DNA of 64,000 nucleotides from Phenylobacterium glaciei (GCF_016772415.1 NZ_JAGSGD010000001.1:1-64000); one strand, 5' to 3'. Numbered from the stretch's first letter, positions 24,323 through 33,972 are shown. Notes: generated from the sequence alone by a model not told the origin. Made by a program: numbers and translations.

Positions 24323-25405
24323 TCAGCGCAGGCCGCGCAGGACGTCCACCCGGCGCATCGCCTTGCCGGGAAGCTCCGACATCTTGCCCAGCGGCAGGGC
24401 CTCGGCCGCGCGCCGAACGCTGTAGGCGGCGTGGCGCACCAGGGCGGCGGGGGCGACGCCGCCGACGAAGCCGTGCGTCACCCACACGCCGGTATTGGCC
24501 AGCTCGCGCTTGAATCGGTAGTCGCCGGGACCGAGGTCGAGGCGCGAATAGGGGGTGGCGTCCATCCACCGCAGGATGTCCTGGAACAGCAGGATGCCTG
24601 GCGAATAGCGCTCGAATTCGGGGTCGTGGGCGATCAGCCAGCCGTGCACGGTCTTCTTGCCGTGCAGGTGCAGGTGAACCGCCGCCAGGCGGTCGCCGAA
24701 GTGCAGGGTGAAGAGACCTGCGCCGAAGTCGGGATCTCGGCGCTCGAACAGGTCCTGCATCAGCCGCAGGGTCCAGCCGGCGTCGAAGATGTCGGTCTGG
24801 CCAGTGGCCTCAAGCTGGGCGCGCTTCCAGGCCACCAGCTGGTCGAAATCGGCCTGGCTGCGGGAGAAGGCGGCGAACGCAGCCGGCCCGACCTCGCGCT
24901 CGACCTTGCGGCGCTTCTTGTCGCTGTCCTTCAGCACCGAGGTCCCGGCCTCGCGGCGGGCGGCTTCATAGGCCTCATAGCCCACCTCGACATCCACCAC
25001 GTGGGACAGCTGGCGGCCGCGCGCGAAGGGCGCGAACTCGGCTTGGTCCTCGATCATGTGGCAGAAGTCGTAGCGCTGGACGCCCAGGGCCTGGACCATC
25101 TTGCGCACGTTGATCGTCACGCCCGGTTCGGCCACCAGCCCTTGGTAGTCGCACATCGGCGCCCCCACCGGCATGGCCGTGAGGTGGCCGACACGGACCG
25201 CCAGGAAGGCGACGTCGCGGCCGTCCTGGATGGCGACGGCGACGCGGATCTGGCGGGAGGTCTGGCGCTGCACGCGCTCGAGGGTGCGGGCCCAGTCGGG
25301 GGATAGAAACGGCGAGTCCGACCTTATGTCGCCGGCCTGCAGCTCCGCCCAGCGGGCCACGCGCTGCGCCGTCATGTCCTGCGGACGAAGGACTTCGATC
25401 TGCAA
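24323..25405 (-). CDS. GNAT-family acyltransferase of the FemAB/HfsK-like type
   Basis: A 360-residue protein with two GNAT-like halves. The C-terminal half (DRLAAVHLHLHGKKTVHGWL, then HDPEFERYSPGILLFQDILR) carries the hallmark of the CelD/FemAB-like envelope acetyltransferases: YSPG-x-LL. These modify exopolysaccharides or peptidoglycan. The Caulobacter holdfast modifier HfsK belongs to this broad type, but no other holdfast gene is here, so I leave the symbol empty. ATG 25405 is at the start of the conserved region. The upstream gap to the guanylyltransferase stop is about 120 bases. Confidence 0.78.
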   Translation of the reverse strand: MQIEVLRPQDMTAQRVARWAELQAGDIRSDSPFLSPDWARTLERVQRQTSRQIRVAVAIQDGRDVAFLAVRVGHLTAMPVGAPMCDYQGLVAEPGVTINVRKMVQALGVQRYDFCHMIEDQAEFAPFARGRQLSHVVDVEVGYEAYEAARREAGTSVLKDSDKKRRKVEREVGPAAFAAFSRSQADFDQLVAWKRAQLEATGQTDIFDAGWTLRLMQDLFERRDPDFGAGLFTLHFGDRLAAVHLHLHGKKTVHGWLIAHDPEFERYSPGILLFQDILRWMDATPYSRLDLGPGDYRFKRELANTGVWVTHGFVGGVAPAALVRHAAYSVRRAAEALPLGKMSELPGKAMRRVDVLRGLR

Positions 25406-25526
25406 GGCGGCTATCCCCGGCGGCGAAACGCGACAGTCAGGACGACTTTAACCAAGAAGTCTTTCCGCGAAGTTGCCGGAATCGCCGCGATGCAACTTCT
25501 GCGGGGCGCTGGCGCGCAACCTGAGA

Positions 25527-26594
25527 TTATAGGAGTTCGCCGCGACCCTGGCGCTTCAGGGCGTCCACAGCCGCCTTGACCGAGGATGTCGAGTTGCGGC
25601 GGGTGACCAGCACGACCCCGTTTTCCACCACCACCACCAGGTCCTCGACCCCGGCCAGCACCACGACGTGACCGTCGGTGCGCGCGAGGTTGCCGCGCGC
25701 ATCCACCGCGATGGCGTCGCCGTCCAGGGCGTTGCCGTCGCCGTCGCGGGCCGACCCCTCCCACAGGGCGTGCCAGTTGCCGACGTCGCTCCAGCCGATG
25801 TCGGCGCCCACCACGCTGGCGCAGGCGGTCTTCTCCATGATTGCGGTGTCGATGGCTTCCGACGGCGCGGTGAGGAAGTCCGGCGACAGCGCGATCACGT
25901 CGCCCGGCCGCTGCGCCTTGGCCACGGCCAGCTCGGCGGCGGCGCTGATGGCGGGCGCCAGGCGGCGGCATTCGCCCAGGAAGGCGGCCGCGCTGAACAT
26001 GAACATGCCGGCGTTCCAGCCGTAGTCCGGATCGGCGACGAAGGTCTTGGCCGTCTCCAGGTCCGGCTTCTCGACGAACTGGGCGACCTTGCGCACCAGG
26101 CCTGCGGGCCCCCCAGCGCGGATATAGCCGTAGATGGTCTCAGGCCCCGTCGGCTTGAGGCTGAAGATCACCACCTCGCCCGATTGCGCCGCGGCGCGGC
26201 CGGCCTCAATGGCGCGATGCATGGCCGGCACGTCAGAAACCAGGTTGTCGGCGTGCAGCAGGATGAAGACCCCGTCCGGGTCAATCTCGGCGGCCACGGC
26301 GGCGGCGGCCACCGAGGCGGCGGCCGTATTACGCGGCGCGGGCTCGGCGATCAGGGCGCGCGCCGTGATCCCCACCTCGGCGAGCTGGGCCCGCGTCAGG
26401 TCCGCATGGCCCGCGGCGCAGACCACGATGGGCGGATTGAACATCGGACCCGTCACCCGCAGGGCGGTGGCCTGGATCAGGGTCTCCGCGCCCCCCAGCC
26501 GGTGGAACTGCTTGGGCTTGGCCTGCCGCGACAGCGGCCACAGGCGCGTCCCCGCGCCGCCGGACATCAGGATGGGCGTGATCTTGGCCGTCAT
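25527..26594 (-). CDS. manC: Mannose-1-phosphate guanylyltransferase
   Basis: A 355-residue nucleotidyltransferase making GDP-mannose. The pyrophosphorylase signature SGGAGTRLWPLSRQAKPKQF is intact; FVEKPDLETAKTFV is the second conserved block, and GWSDVGNWHALWE the sugar-binding loop. It lacks the C-terminal isomerase half of bifunctional enzymes, so it is monofunctional. The start lies 10 bases after the stop of the ABC ATPase gene, so it may be co-transcribed, although the roles look unrelated. It supplies GDP-mannose or, via other enzymes, GDP-linked deoxysugars to envelope glycans. Confidence 0.92.
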   Translation of the reverse strand: MTAKITPILMSGGAGTRLWPLSRQAKPKQFHRLGGAETLIQATALRVTGPMFNPPIVVCAAGHADLTRAQLAEVGITARALIAEPAPRNTAAASVAAAAVAAEIDPDGVFILLHADNLVSDVPAMHRAIEAGRAAAQSGEVVIFSLKPTGPETIYGYIRAGGPAGLVRKVAQFVEKPDLETAKTFVADPDYGWNAGMFMFSAAAFLGECRRLAPAISAAAELAVAKAQRPGDVIALSPDFLTAPSEAIDTAIMEKTACASVVGADIGWSDVGNWHALWEGSARDGDGNALDGDAIAVDARGNLARTDGHVVVLAGVEDLVVVVENGVVLVTRRNSTSSVKAAVDALKRQGRGELL

Positions 26595-26604
26595 GAAGCC
26601 CGCT

Positions 26605-28434
26605 CTAGGCCGCTTCGGACGGCGGGTCGAACTCCGAGACCAGGTGGCCGGGGGCGACCTCCTTCAGCTCGGGCACATAGACCTGGCCCAGGGGGTCGGC
26701 CGACAGGCGCGAGGGCAGGAAGCGCAGGGCGCTGCGCGGGTCCATGGGGCTCGGCGGCTCCCCCACCAGCTTCAGCCGCTTGCGCGACCGCTCACGGACC
26801 GGGTCGGGGATCGGGGCCGCCGACAGCAGGGCCTTGGTATAGGGGTGGTGCGGATGGGCGTAGAGCTGCTCGCGCTCGGCCTGCTCCATCACCCGGCCCA
26901 GATAGAGCACCATCACCCGGTGGCTGATCTCGCGGACCACCGCCAGGTCGTGGCTGATGAAGATCATCGCCAGGCCCATCTCCTTCTGCAGCTGGATCAG
27001 CAGGTCGATGATCTGGGCGCGGATCGAGACGTCCAGGGCCGAGACCGCCTCGTCGCAGATCACCAGCTTGGGCTTGAGGATCATGGCCCGCGCGATACCC
27101 ACCCGCTGGTTCTGGCCGCCGGACAGTTCGTGCGGGTAGCGGTTGATCAGGGCCGGCAGCAGGCCGACCTTGGCCATCATGGCCGCTACCTCGGTGTCGC
27201 GTTCGGCCCGCTTCAGCTCGGGCTTGAACACCTGCAGGGGCTCGGCGATGGAGTCGCCGATGGTCATGCGCGGGTCGAGGCTGGCCAGGGGGTCCTGGAA
27301 GACGATCTGCAGGTCGCGGCGGGCGGCGCGGACCGCCTCCTTGTCGGCCCCGGTGATGTCGCGGCCCAGCAGGGTGACCGCCCCGCCGGTGGCCGGGATC
27401 AGGTTGATGACGGCGCGCGCCAGGGTGGACTTGCCGCAGCCGCTCTCCCCCACCACGCCCAGGGTCTCGCCCTCGCGCACCCGGAAGGAGACGCCGTCCA
27501 CGGCGCGCAGCTGCCGCTTGGCGCCGAACAGGCCCTCGTGCATCGGGAACCAGACCTTGATGTCCTTGCCCTCGACGACCACCGGCGCATTGGCCGCGAC
27601 GGGGCTCAGGGTCGGGCGGCCGCCGCGGTCGGAGCGGTCCAGGCGCGGAATGGCGTCCAGCAGGGCCCGCGTATAGGCGTCCTTGGGGGCGGCGAAGATG
27701 GCCTCGGCTTCGCCCTCCTCGACATAGGCGCCGTCCTTCATCACGCAGACCCGGTCGGCGAGGCGGGCGATGACCCCCATGTCGTGGGTGATCAGCACCA
27801 TGGCCGTGCCGGTTTCACGCTTCAGCTCGTCCATCAGGTCGAGAATCTCGGCCTGGACGGTGACGTCCAGCGCCGTGGTGGGCTCGTCGGCGATCAGCAG
27901 GGCCGGCCCGCCGGCCATGGCCGCAGCGATCATCACCCGCTGGCGCATGCCGCCGGAGAGCTCGTGGGGATACTGGCGCAGGCGCCTCGCCGCGTCGGGG
28001 ATGCGCACCCGGTCCAGCCAATCCTTGGCGTGCTTGGTGGCCGCGTCCCCGGACATGCCCAGATGCAGGCGCAGGGGCTCGGCGATCTGTTCACCGATGC
28101 GGACGTGGGGGGTCAGGGCCGTGAGCGGGTCCTGGAAGATCATGGTCATCTTCGAGCCGCGGATCTTGTTCAGGGCCGCGGGCTTCAGGTTCAGCAGTTC
28201 GGTCCCGAGGAACTTGGCCGAGCCGGTGGCCGTGCCGTTGCGCGCCAACAGGCCCATCAGCGCCATGAAGGTTTGGCTCTTGCCTGAGCCGCTTTCGCCG
28301 ACGACGCCTAGGGTCTCGCCCCGGGCCACGTCCAGGGACACCCCCCGCACTGCGGCGACCACCCCGTCATGGGTGGCGAAATCGACCTTGAGGTCCTGGA
28401 TGGAGAGTACGGGAGCGGCGGATGAAACGGCCAA
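26605..28434 (-). CDS. ABC transporter ATP-binding protein with two ATPase domains (oligopeptide/YejF type)
   Basis: A 609-residue protein that fuses two nucleotide-binding domains of the DppD and DppF kind. Walker A motifs are GESGSGKS (near residue 46) and GESGCGKS (near 345); signatures are LSGGMRQR and LSGGQNQR; each has an intact Walker B ([15 protein letters not shown]). Each NBD is followed by the oligopeptide-binding C-terminal extension ([13 protein letters not shown]). It should energise an inner-membrane peptide importer, but no permease or binding protein is adjacent. Start is TTG 28434 with GAGG 6 bases upstream; no better in-frame start is seen. Confidence 0.9.
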   Translation of the reverse strand: MAVSSAAPVLSIQDLKVDFATHDGVVAAVRGVSLDVARGETLGVVGESGSGKSQTFMALMGLLARNGTATGSAKFLGTELLNLKPAALNKIRGSKMTMIFQDPLTALTPHVRIGEQIAEPLRLHLGMSGDAATKHAKDWLDRVRIPDAARRLRQYPHELSGGMRQRVMIAAAMAGGPALLIADEPTTALDVTVQAEILDLMDELKRETGTAMVLITHDMGVIARLADRVCVMKDGAYVEEGEAEAIFAAPKDAYTRALLDAIPRLDRSDRGGRPTLSPVAANAPVVVEGKDIKVWFPMHEGLFGAKRQLRAVDGVSFRVREGETLGVVGESGCGKSTLARAVINLIPATGGAVTLLGRDITGADKEAVRAARRDLQIVFQDPLASLDPRMTIGDSIAEPLQVFKPELKRAERDTEVAAMMAKVGLLPALINRYPHELSGGQNQRVGIARAMILKPKLVICDEAVSALDVSIRAQIIDLLIQLQKEMGLAMIFISHDLAVVREISHRVMVLYLGRVMEQAEREQLYAHPHHPYTKALLSAAPIPDPVRERSRKRLKLVGEPPSPMDPRSALRFLPSRLSADPLGQVYVPELKEVAPGHLVSEFDPPSEAA

Positions 28435-28561
28435 GACGACCTCGGAAACTGGAAGGGACGCGCGACCATAGCCGGGGCGGTGTGTCCGGCAAATGGCGCG
28501 TTACGAAAGCTTAAGTCCAGACCCCCGCGACGCCGCGCGGGCTTGGCGCTAGAGTGCCCTG

Positions 28562-29083
28562 GTGAGCGCGCCAGACCAGCCCCCCCGCCCCGCCCTGTTC
28601 CTCGATCGCGACGGGGTGCTCAATGAAGACCCCGGCTATGTCTATCGCTGGGAGGATTTCGTCTGGATTCCAGGCGCCCGCGAGGCCATCGCCGCCTTCA
28701 ACGCCGCCGGCTGGTGGGTGTTTGTGGTGACCAACCAGTCGGGGATCGGCCGCGGCTACTACACCGAGGCCGACGTCCAGAAGCTGCATGTCCAGATGGG
28801 CGCCGATCTGGCCAAGGCCGGCGCCCGGGTCGACGCCTTCTACTATTGCCCGCACCATCCCGAGGCGGCGAACGAGGTTTACCGCCATCCCAACCCGCCG
28901 AACCGCAAGCCCAATCCCGGCATGCTGCTGCAGGCGATAGCCGAATTCCCCGTGGACCTGGCCCGCTCGTTGATGGTGGGCGACAAGGACGGCGACGTGG
29001 AGGCCGGGCTCCGCGCCGGGGTCCGCGGCCTGAAATTCACCGGCGGCAACCTGAAGACCTTCCTGGAAGGGGAGCTGAGATGA
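28562..29083 (+). CDS. gmhB: HAD-IIIA phosphatase, D-glycero-D-manno-heptose 1,7-bisphosphate 7-phosphatase type
   Basis: A 173-residue HAD hydrolase. Nucleophile D15 and acid D17 lie in FLDRDGVLNE; VVTNQSGIGRGYY is the second motif and MVGDKDGDVEAG the metal-binding end. In the E. coli enzyme a zinc site is built from CPHHP plus a later Cys-x-Cys; here the first part (YYCPHHP) is present but the second cysteine pair is replaced by HPNPPNRKPNPG, so the zinc site is probably reduced or lost. GTG start. Overlaps the ABC ATPase start (ATGA). Heptose phosphatase is likely; a related sugar-phosphate phosphatase is possible. Confidence 0.85.
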   Translation: MSAPDQPPRPALFLDRDGVLNEDPGYVYRWEDFVWIPGAREAIAAFNAAGWWVFVVTNQSGIGRGYYTEADVQKLHVQMGADLAKAGARVDAFYYCPHHPEAANEVYRHPNPPNRKPNPGMLLQAIAEFPVDLARSLMVGDKDGDVEAGLRAGVRGLKFTGGNLKTFLEGELR

Positions 29084-29997
29084 GCGGCATGATCGAGGTG
29101 GAGGGCGTGGTCTACGACTACCCGGCGGTCCGCGCCCTGCACGGAGTGTCCTTCGAGGTCCAGGCCGGGGCCGTGCTGGCCCTGGTGGGTCCCAATGGGG
29201 CCGGCAAGTCGACCCTGATGCGCTGCATCGCGGCGCTCGACGTCCCCACCGAGGGGACCATCCGGGTGGCGGGCCTGGACGTGGAGGAGGACCCTCGAGG
29301 GGTCCACGCCGCCATCGGCTACCTGCCCGACTTCTTCGGCCTCTATGAGGAGCTGTCGGTCCGCAAGGCCCTGACCTACGCCGCCCGTTCGCGCGGCGTG
29401 CCCGTCAGCGAGACCGCGGCGGCCGTGGAGATGGCGGCGGCCCGGGTGCAGCTCACCGACCGGCTCGAAGCCCGGGCCGGCGAACTCTCGCGCGGTCTGA
29501 AGCAGCGCCTGGCCATCGCCCAGACCATCGTCCACCAGCCCCGCGTGCTGTTACTGGATGAACCGGCAGCCGGGCTGGACCCCGAGGCCCGCCGCAGCCT
29601 GTCGGACCTGATCCTGTCTCTCTCCAAGGACGGCATGACCATCGTGGTCTCCTCCCACATCCTGGCCGAGCTGGAGGACTACTCCACCCAGATGCTGATG
29701 ATCCGCGACGGCGCCGTGGCCGGCGGCGGGGTGGTGGCGGCAGGCTCCGGTCATCGCGACGGTCAGCGGGTGGAGGTCACCTTCGCAGAGCCGCCGCTGG
29801 ATCTCGCCGAACGCCTGGAGAAACTGGGCGTCACCGTCGAGCAGACCACCGGCGACACCGCCACTCTGCTGCTGCCGGAGGGCGAGGACGACTCCGCCCT
29901 GCTGGGCAAGCTGATCGCGGCGGGCCTGAAGGTCCGGTCCTTCCAGGCGGCGCGCAAGACCCTCGAAGACGCCTATCTGGCGGAGGTGGCCCGATGA
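29080..29997 (+). CDS. ABC-2 type transporter ATP-binding protein
   Basis: A 305-residue ATPase subunit. Walker A is LVGPNGAGKST, the signature is LSRGLKQRLAI (one glycine fewer than the canonical LSGGQ), and Walker B is VLLLDEPAAGLDPEAR; HILAELEDY supplies the switch His. A C-terminal domain of about 85 residues follows. ATG 29080 overlaps the gmhB stop and has GGAAGGGGAG just upstream. It overlaps the permease gene by 4 bases, so ATPase and permease form one exporter unit. The transported molecule is unknown. Confidence 0.9.
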   Translation: MSGMIEVEGVVYDYPAVRALHGVSFEVQAGAVLALVGPNGAGKSTLMRCIAALDVPTEGTIRVAGLDVEEDPRGVHAAIGYLPDFFGLYEELSVRKALTYAARSRGVPVSETAAAVEMAAARVQLTDRLEARAGELSRGLKQRLAIAQTIVHQPRVLLLDEPAAGLDPEARRSLSDLILSLSKDGMTIVVSSHILAELEDYSTQMLMIRDGAVAGGGVVAAGSGHRDGQRVEVTFAEPPLDLAERLEKLGVTVEQTTGDTATLLLPEGEDDSALLGKLIAAGLKVRSFQAARKTLEDAYLAEVAR

Positions 29998-31346
29998 ACC
30001 CGGAATTCCAGCGCAATCTCTGGCTCGAGGCCTCGCCCCGGCGCATCGCCTGGGCCGCCGTCGTTCTGGTGATGATCTACGGCGCGACGGCCCTGGTGGC
30101 CCGCGAGTCGCTGGGGGGCCCGCTGCCGGCCATGGCCGGCGTCGGCGGCTTCGTCTTCGTCATCTGCGGCCTGTTGTGGGGATCGCGCGCCGCCGGCGGC
30201 GCGGTCCTGGGAGAGATCGCCGACCGCACCTGGGACTTCCAGCGCCTCTCGGCCCTGACGCCCTGGTCGATGACCTGGGGCAAGCTGCTGGGCGCTTCGT
30301 CCCTGGCCTGGGTCTGCGCGCTCACCGGCGTCTTCCTGATGGCGGGCCTGATGCTGGTCGAGGGCCAACCCGGCGCGCTCTGGATGCTGGCCTTCCTCAT
30401 CGCGCTCGCCCTCTTCCTACAGGCCATCTGCCTGGCCGCCGCCCTGATCGGGGTGCGCAAGGCCCGCGCCGAAGGCCGCGTCGCTCGGGCCGGCGGCGTG
30501 TTCTGGGGCCTCATACTTGGCCTGTTCCTGCTGTCGGCCGTGGCCGGTTCGTCGGGCTTCCAGCGCGGCGCCGGACTCTCGGGCCTGTCGTCCTTCCTCT
30601 ATGCGCGCGGCGACATCACCTGGTGGGGCCAGGTCTTCCCCGCCATCGCCTTCCGCACAGTCGCGACCCTGGCCTTCGCCGGCTGGGGACTGGCCAGCGC
30701 CTGGCGGCTGATGCGGCTGGAGCTGCAGATGAAGAACCTGCCGGTGGTCTGGCCGGCCTTCCTGATCTTCCTGGCGGTGTTCCTGGGCGGCTTCGCCTAT
30801 TCGCCGGGCGCTGTCGCCGCGCCGCTTTTGGTGGGCGCGCTCGCCGTGGCGCTCGCAGCCTATGCCGGCGCCTTCGCCGAGCCCGCCGACCGGGTGCGCC
30901 TGCGCCAGTTCGGAGCCTCGGCGGCCAAGGGCGACCTCGCCCGCGCCCTGCCCCTGACGCCCTCAGCCATCGCGCCCTTCCTGCTGGCCGTGATCCTGGT
31001 GGTCGCCGCCTTCGTGGTGGGCGGCGCGGGCTCGGCCTTCAGCCAGGGCCCCGATCCGGCCCAGGCCGCCGCCCTGCTGGCCTTCGTGCTGCGCGACCTG
31101 GGGGTCATCACCCTGTTCCGCTTCGGTCCCCGGCCACAGCGGGGCGACTTCGGCGCGATCGTCGCCCTCGCCCTGCTCTATGGCGTGGGCGCCATCGTCG
31201 GCGCGGTGATCAGCCCCGGGACCGGCCAGGCCCTGTTCGTGCCGATGTCCACCGCACCCTGGGCCAGCCTCGCCTCGGGCCTGGCCCAGGCCGCCATCGC
31301 CTGGGCGCTGGCCTGGCGGCGCATCAAGGCGCCGGAGGTGCGCTGA
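29994..31346 (+). CDS. ABC-2 type transporter permease
   Basis: A 450-residue integral membrane protein with about 10-12 hydrophobic helices spread over its length, a layout of large ABC-2 permeases rather than the 6-helix small form. It starts within the ATPase stop (ATGA) and so is the cognate membrane subunit. Few conserved motifs beyond hydrophobicity are recognisable. Its 3' end overlaps the converging DNA ligase gene by 23 bases, an unusually deep overlap for this window. Substrate unknown. Confidence 0.85.
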   Translation: MNPEFQRNLWLEASPRRIAWAAVVLVMIYGATALVARESLGGPLPAMAGVGGFVFVICGLLWGSRAAGGAVLGEIADRTWDFQRLSALTPWSMTWGKLLGASSLAWVCALTGVFLMAGLMLVEGQPGALWMLAFLIALALFLQAICLAAALIGVRKARAEGRVARAGGVFWGLILGLFLLSAVAGSSGFQRGAGLSGLSSFLYARGDITWWGQVFPAIAFRTVATLAFAGWGLASAWRLMRLELQMKNLPVVWPAFLIFLAVFLGGFAYSPGAVAAPLLVGALAVALAAYAGAFAEPADRVRLRQFGASAAKGDLARALPLTPSAIAPFLLAVILVVAAFVVGGAGSAFSQGPDPAQAAALLAFVLRDLGVITLFRFGPRPQRGDFGAIVALALLYGVGAIVGAVISPGTGQALFVPMSTAPWASLASGLAQAAIAWALAWRRIKAPEVR

Positions 31347-32958
31347 CCCCCTCCATCTTCGCCAGCATCCCCTCCAGGGTCGCCAGCTCGTCGGCCTCCC
31401 CGGCGGGCTTGTCCCAGCGGATGCGGTGGATGCGGGGGAAGCGCATGGCCACCCCGGACTTGTGCCGGGTGGAGCGTTGCAGGCCCTCGAAGGCCACCTC
31501 GAACACCAGGCCATGGTGCGGCTCGGCCTTGACCGAGCGCACCGGGCCGAACCGCGAGAGGGTGTTGTCGCGGACGAACTTGTCGATCCGCTTCAGCTCC
31601 TCGTCGGTGAAGCCGAAATAGGCCTTGCCCACCGGCGTCAGGGCCCGCTTGCCCTCGACCTCCGTCCAGACCCCGAAGGTGTAGTCGGAATAGAAGCTCG
31701 ACCGTTTGCCGTGCCCGCGTTGGGCGTACATCAGCACCGCGTCGATCAGGAACGGGTCGCGCTTCCACTTGAACCACGGACCCTTCGGCCGGCCGGCCTC
31801 GTAGATGGAGTCCCACCGCTTCAGCATCAGCCCCTCGGCGATCTGCGGGTCTCCGGACGGGGGTGAGGCGCGCAGGGCGGCCAGGTCGGCCCAGGTCTCG
31901 AAGGGCTGCAGCACCGAGAGGTCGATGCGCGCCGTGGCCAGTTTGCCGACGAAGGCCTCCAGCCGAACGCGTCGATCCTTGAAGGACAGGACCCGGGTGT
32001 CCTCGCCCGCCTCGGCCAGCAGGTCATAGGCGCGGATGCCGGCCGGATGCTTCGCCAGCAGCTTCGCATCGACAGTCTTGCGGTTCAGCCGCTGCTGCAG
32101 GTCGCCGAAGCTGGCGACCCCGTCGTCGCCCATCACCAGCAGTTCGCCGTCCAGGGCGCCTTCGAAGTCCAGGACCTGGAGCACATCGGGAAACGTCTTT
32201 GAAATGTCGTCGCCGTTGCGGGTGTAGAGCCGACGGATGCCCTCTTCGTTCACCGCCTGGACACGGATGCCGTCCCACTTCCACTCCGCGGCGTAGTCGG
32301 CGGGGTCGAGCTTGCCGAAATCGACCGCCTCGTCGATCGCCTGGGCCAGCATGGTGGGGCGGAAACGGCCCGGCGAGTCCGGGCGCGGCCGGTCCGAGCG
32401 CCCCTCCAGCCAGGCGAACAGGTCCTCATAGGGCGGGTGCAGGGCGTGCCACACCTCCTCCACCTCGCTGATGGGCACGCCCCCGAGGTCGGCTGTCGCC
32501 TGCTTGGCCAGCCGCGCGGAGACCCCGACCCGCAGGCCGCCGGTCATCAGCTTCAGCAGGGCCCAGCGCCCCGTCGGTTCCAGCACGTCCAGCCAGCCCT
32601 CGATCAGCCGCTGCACCTCGGTGCGTGTCGCGCCGCGCAGGGCGTCGATCACCTCCGACAGCTCCGGCTCGCGGTTGGCGCCGGGCTTGGCCAGCCAGAC
32701 CAGGGCGACGGTCTCGGCGAGGTCGCCGACATAGTCGTAGGACCAGCGGAACAGCAGCGGGTCCATCCGTTCCTCCACCGCCTTGCGGATGAAGGCCGGC
32801 TTGGCGGCGTCGAAGGTGAGGTCCCCGGTCAGTGAGGCCAGGGCCCAGCCGCGGTCCGGATCGGGGGTTTCGCGCAGATAGTCGCGCACCAGGGTCAGCT
32901 TGGCGTTGCGTGACGCCGTCAGCGACAGGCGATCCAGCAGTTCGGCGAAGGCGCGCAC
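31324..32958 (-). CDS. ATP-dependent DNA ligase (bacterial repair ligase, LigC/B-type)
   Basis: A 544-residue ligase. The adenylated lysine is K227 in EWKWDGIR (motif I); LDGELLVMG (motif III), EGLMLKR (motif IV) and FKWKRDPF (motif V) follow, then an OB-fold domain. The helical N-terminal domain of 200 residues is typical of the ligases linked to a metallo-beta-lactamase exonuclease. GTG start, placed directly after the exonuclease stop (TAGGTG), so translation is coupled. The pair is a repair module known to accompany a DEXH helicase in many genomes; LigA does replication. Confidence 0.93.
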   Translation of the reverse strand: MRAFAELLDRLSLTASRNAKLTLVRDYLRETPDPDRGWALASLTGDLTFDAAKPAFIRKAVEERMDPLLFRWSYDYVGDLAETVALVWLAKPGANREPELSEVIDALRGATRTEVQRLIEGWLDVLEPTGRWALLKLMTGGLRVGVSARLAKQATADLGGVPISEVEEVWHALHPPYEDLFAWLEGRSDRPRPDSPGRFRPTMLAQAIDEAVDFGKLDPADYAAEWKWDGIRVQAVNEEGIRRLYTRNGDDISKTFPDVLQVLDFEGALDGELLVMGDDGVASFGDLQQRLNRKTVDAKLLAKHPAGIRAYDLLAEAGEDTRVLSFKDRRVRLEAFVGKLATARIDLSVLQPFETWADLAALRASPPSGDPQIAEGLMLKRWDSIYEAGRPKGPWFKWKRDPFLIDAVLMYAQRGHGKRSSFYSDYTFGVWTEVEGKRALTPVGKAYFGFTDEELKRIDKFVRDNTLSRFGPVRSVKAEPHHGLVFEVAFEGLQRSTRHKSGVAMRFPRIHRIRWDKPAGEADELATLEGMLAKMEGVSAPPAP

Positions 32959-33972
32959 CTAGCCGTCCTCTTCGTCGTCGTCATAGCCCACCAGGGCCAG
33001 GGCACGGGCCTTGATTCCGTGCAGTTCCGACCAGCGCGCCAGCGCCTCCTCGCGGCCGTGGGTGATCCACAGTTCGCCGGGCCGCAGTTCGTCCACCGTG
33101 GCGGTCAGTTCGTCCCAGTCGGCGTGGTCGGAGATCACCAGGGGCAGCTCGGTCCCCCGCTGGCGGGCCCGGGCGCGGACCTGCATCCAGCCCGAGGCGA
33201 AGGCCTGGACCGGATCGGGGAACCGCCGCGACCAGCGGTCCTGCAGGGCCGAGGGCGGGCCGATCACGATGGCCCCGGCGAAGTCCTGCTTGGTGGCGAC
33301 GGTGGCGGGCGCCAGCGGGCCAAGGTCGATCCCGTGGTCCTCGTAGAGTTTGTTCAGCCGCTCCAGCGCCCCATGGACGAAGATGGGCTTTTCCCAGCCG
33401 GCCTCCCGCAGCAGACAGATCACCCGCTGCGCCTTGCCCAGCGCATAGGCGCCCACCAGGTGCGACCGCTCTGGGAACTGAGCCACCGAGCGCAGCAGCC
33501 GGGCGATCTCGCCGCTATCGGGCGGATGGCGGAACACCGGCAGGCCGAAGGTGGCCTCGGTGATGAAGACGTCGCAGGGCACGGGCTCGAAGGGCGGGCA
33601 GGTCGGATCGCGGCGGCGCTTGTAGTCGCCCGACACCACCATGGTCAGGCCCTTCCACCGCACCACCGCCTGGGCCGAGCCCAGGACATGGCCGGCCGGG
33701 ACCAGGGTCACCTCGACGTCATCGCGGCGGACGGTCTGGCCATAGGGCGCGGCCTCGGTCGCCCCGGCGAAATCGGCGCCGTAGCGCTCGGCCATGATGG
33801 CGAGGGTCTCGGGCGTGGCCAGCACCGCCCCGTGGCCCGACCGCGCATGGTCGGAATGGCCATGGGTCACCACCGCCCGGTCCACCGGCCGGGTGGGGTC
33901 GATATAGAAGTCGCCGGGCGGGCAATAGAGGCCGGCCGGGGTCGGGCGAAGCAGGGCTTCGGGCTTGATCAT
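32959..33972 (-). CDS. Ligase-associated DNA exonuclease (metallo-beta-lactamase fold)
   Basis: A 337-residue nuclease of the beta-CASP/MBL type related to SNM1 and CPSF73. The metal motif HGHSDH is at residues 37-42, AGHVLGSAQ and VVSGDYKRRRDP provide further ligands, and the C-terminal ISDHADWDEL carries the last His. It probably trims DNA ends for the downstream ligase, known together as the ligase-associated exonuclease/ligase pair. ATG 33972. The 156-base upstream gap has an A/T-rich stretch (34002-34022) that could hold promoters for this gene and for the small gene on the other strand. Confidence 0.92.
   Translation of the reverse strand: MIKPEALLRPTPAGLYCPPGDFYIDPTRPVDRAVVTHGHSDHARSGHGAVLATPETLAIMAERYGADFAGATEAAPYGQTVRRDDVEVTLVPAGHVLGSAQAVVRWKGLTMVVSGDYKRRRDPTCPPFEPVPCDVFITEATFGLPVFRHPPDSGEIARLLRSVAQFPERSHLVGAYALGKAQRVICLLREAGWEKPIFVHGALERLNKLYEDHGIDLGPLAPATVATKQDFAGAIVIGPPSALQDRWSRRFPDPVQAFASGWMQVRARARQRGTELPLVISDHADWDELTATVDELRPGELWITHGREEALARWSELHGIKARALALVGYDDDEEDG

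Noticed and set aside
26134-28287. A 717-codon frame antisense to the double ABC ATPase
   Set aside because: The other strand has two complete ATPase domains; the antisense product has no recognisable motif and follows the mirror codon bias.
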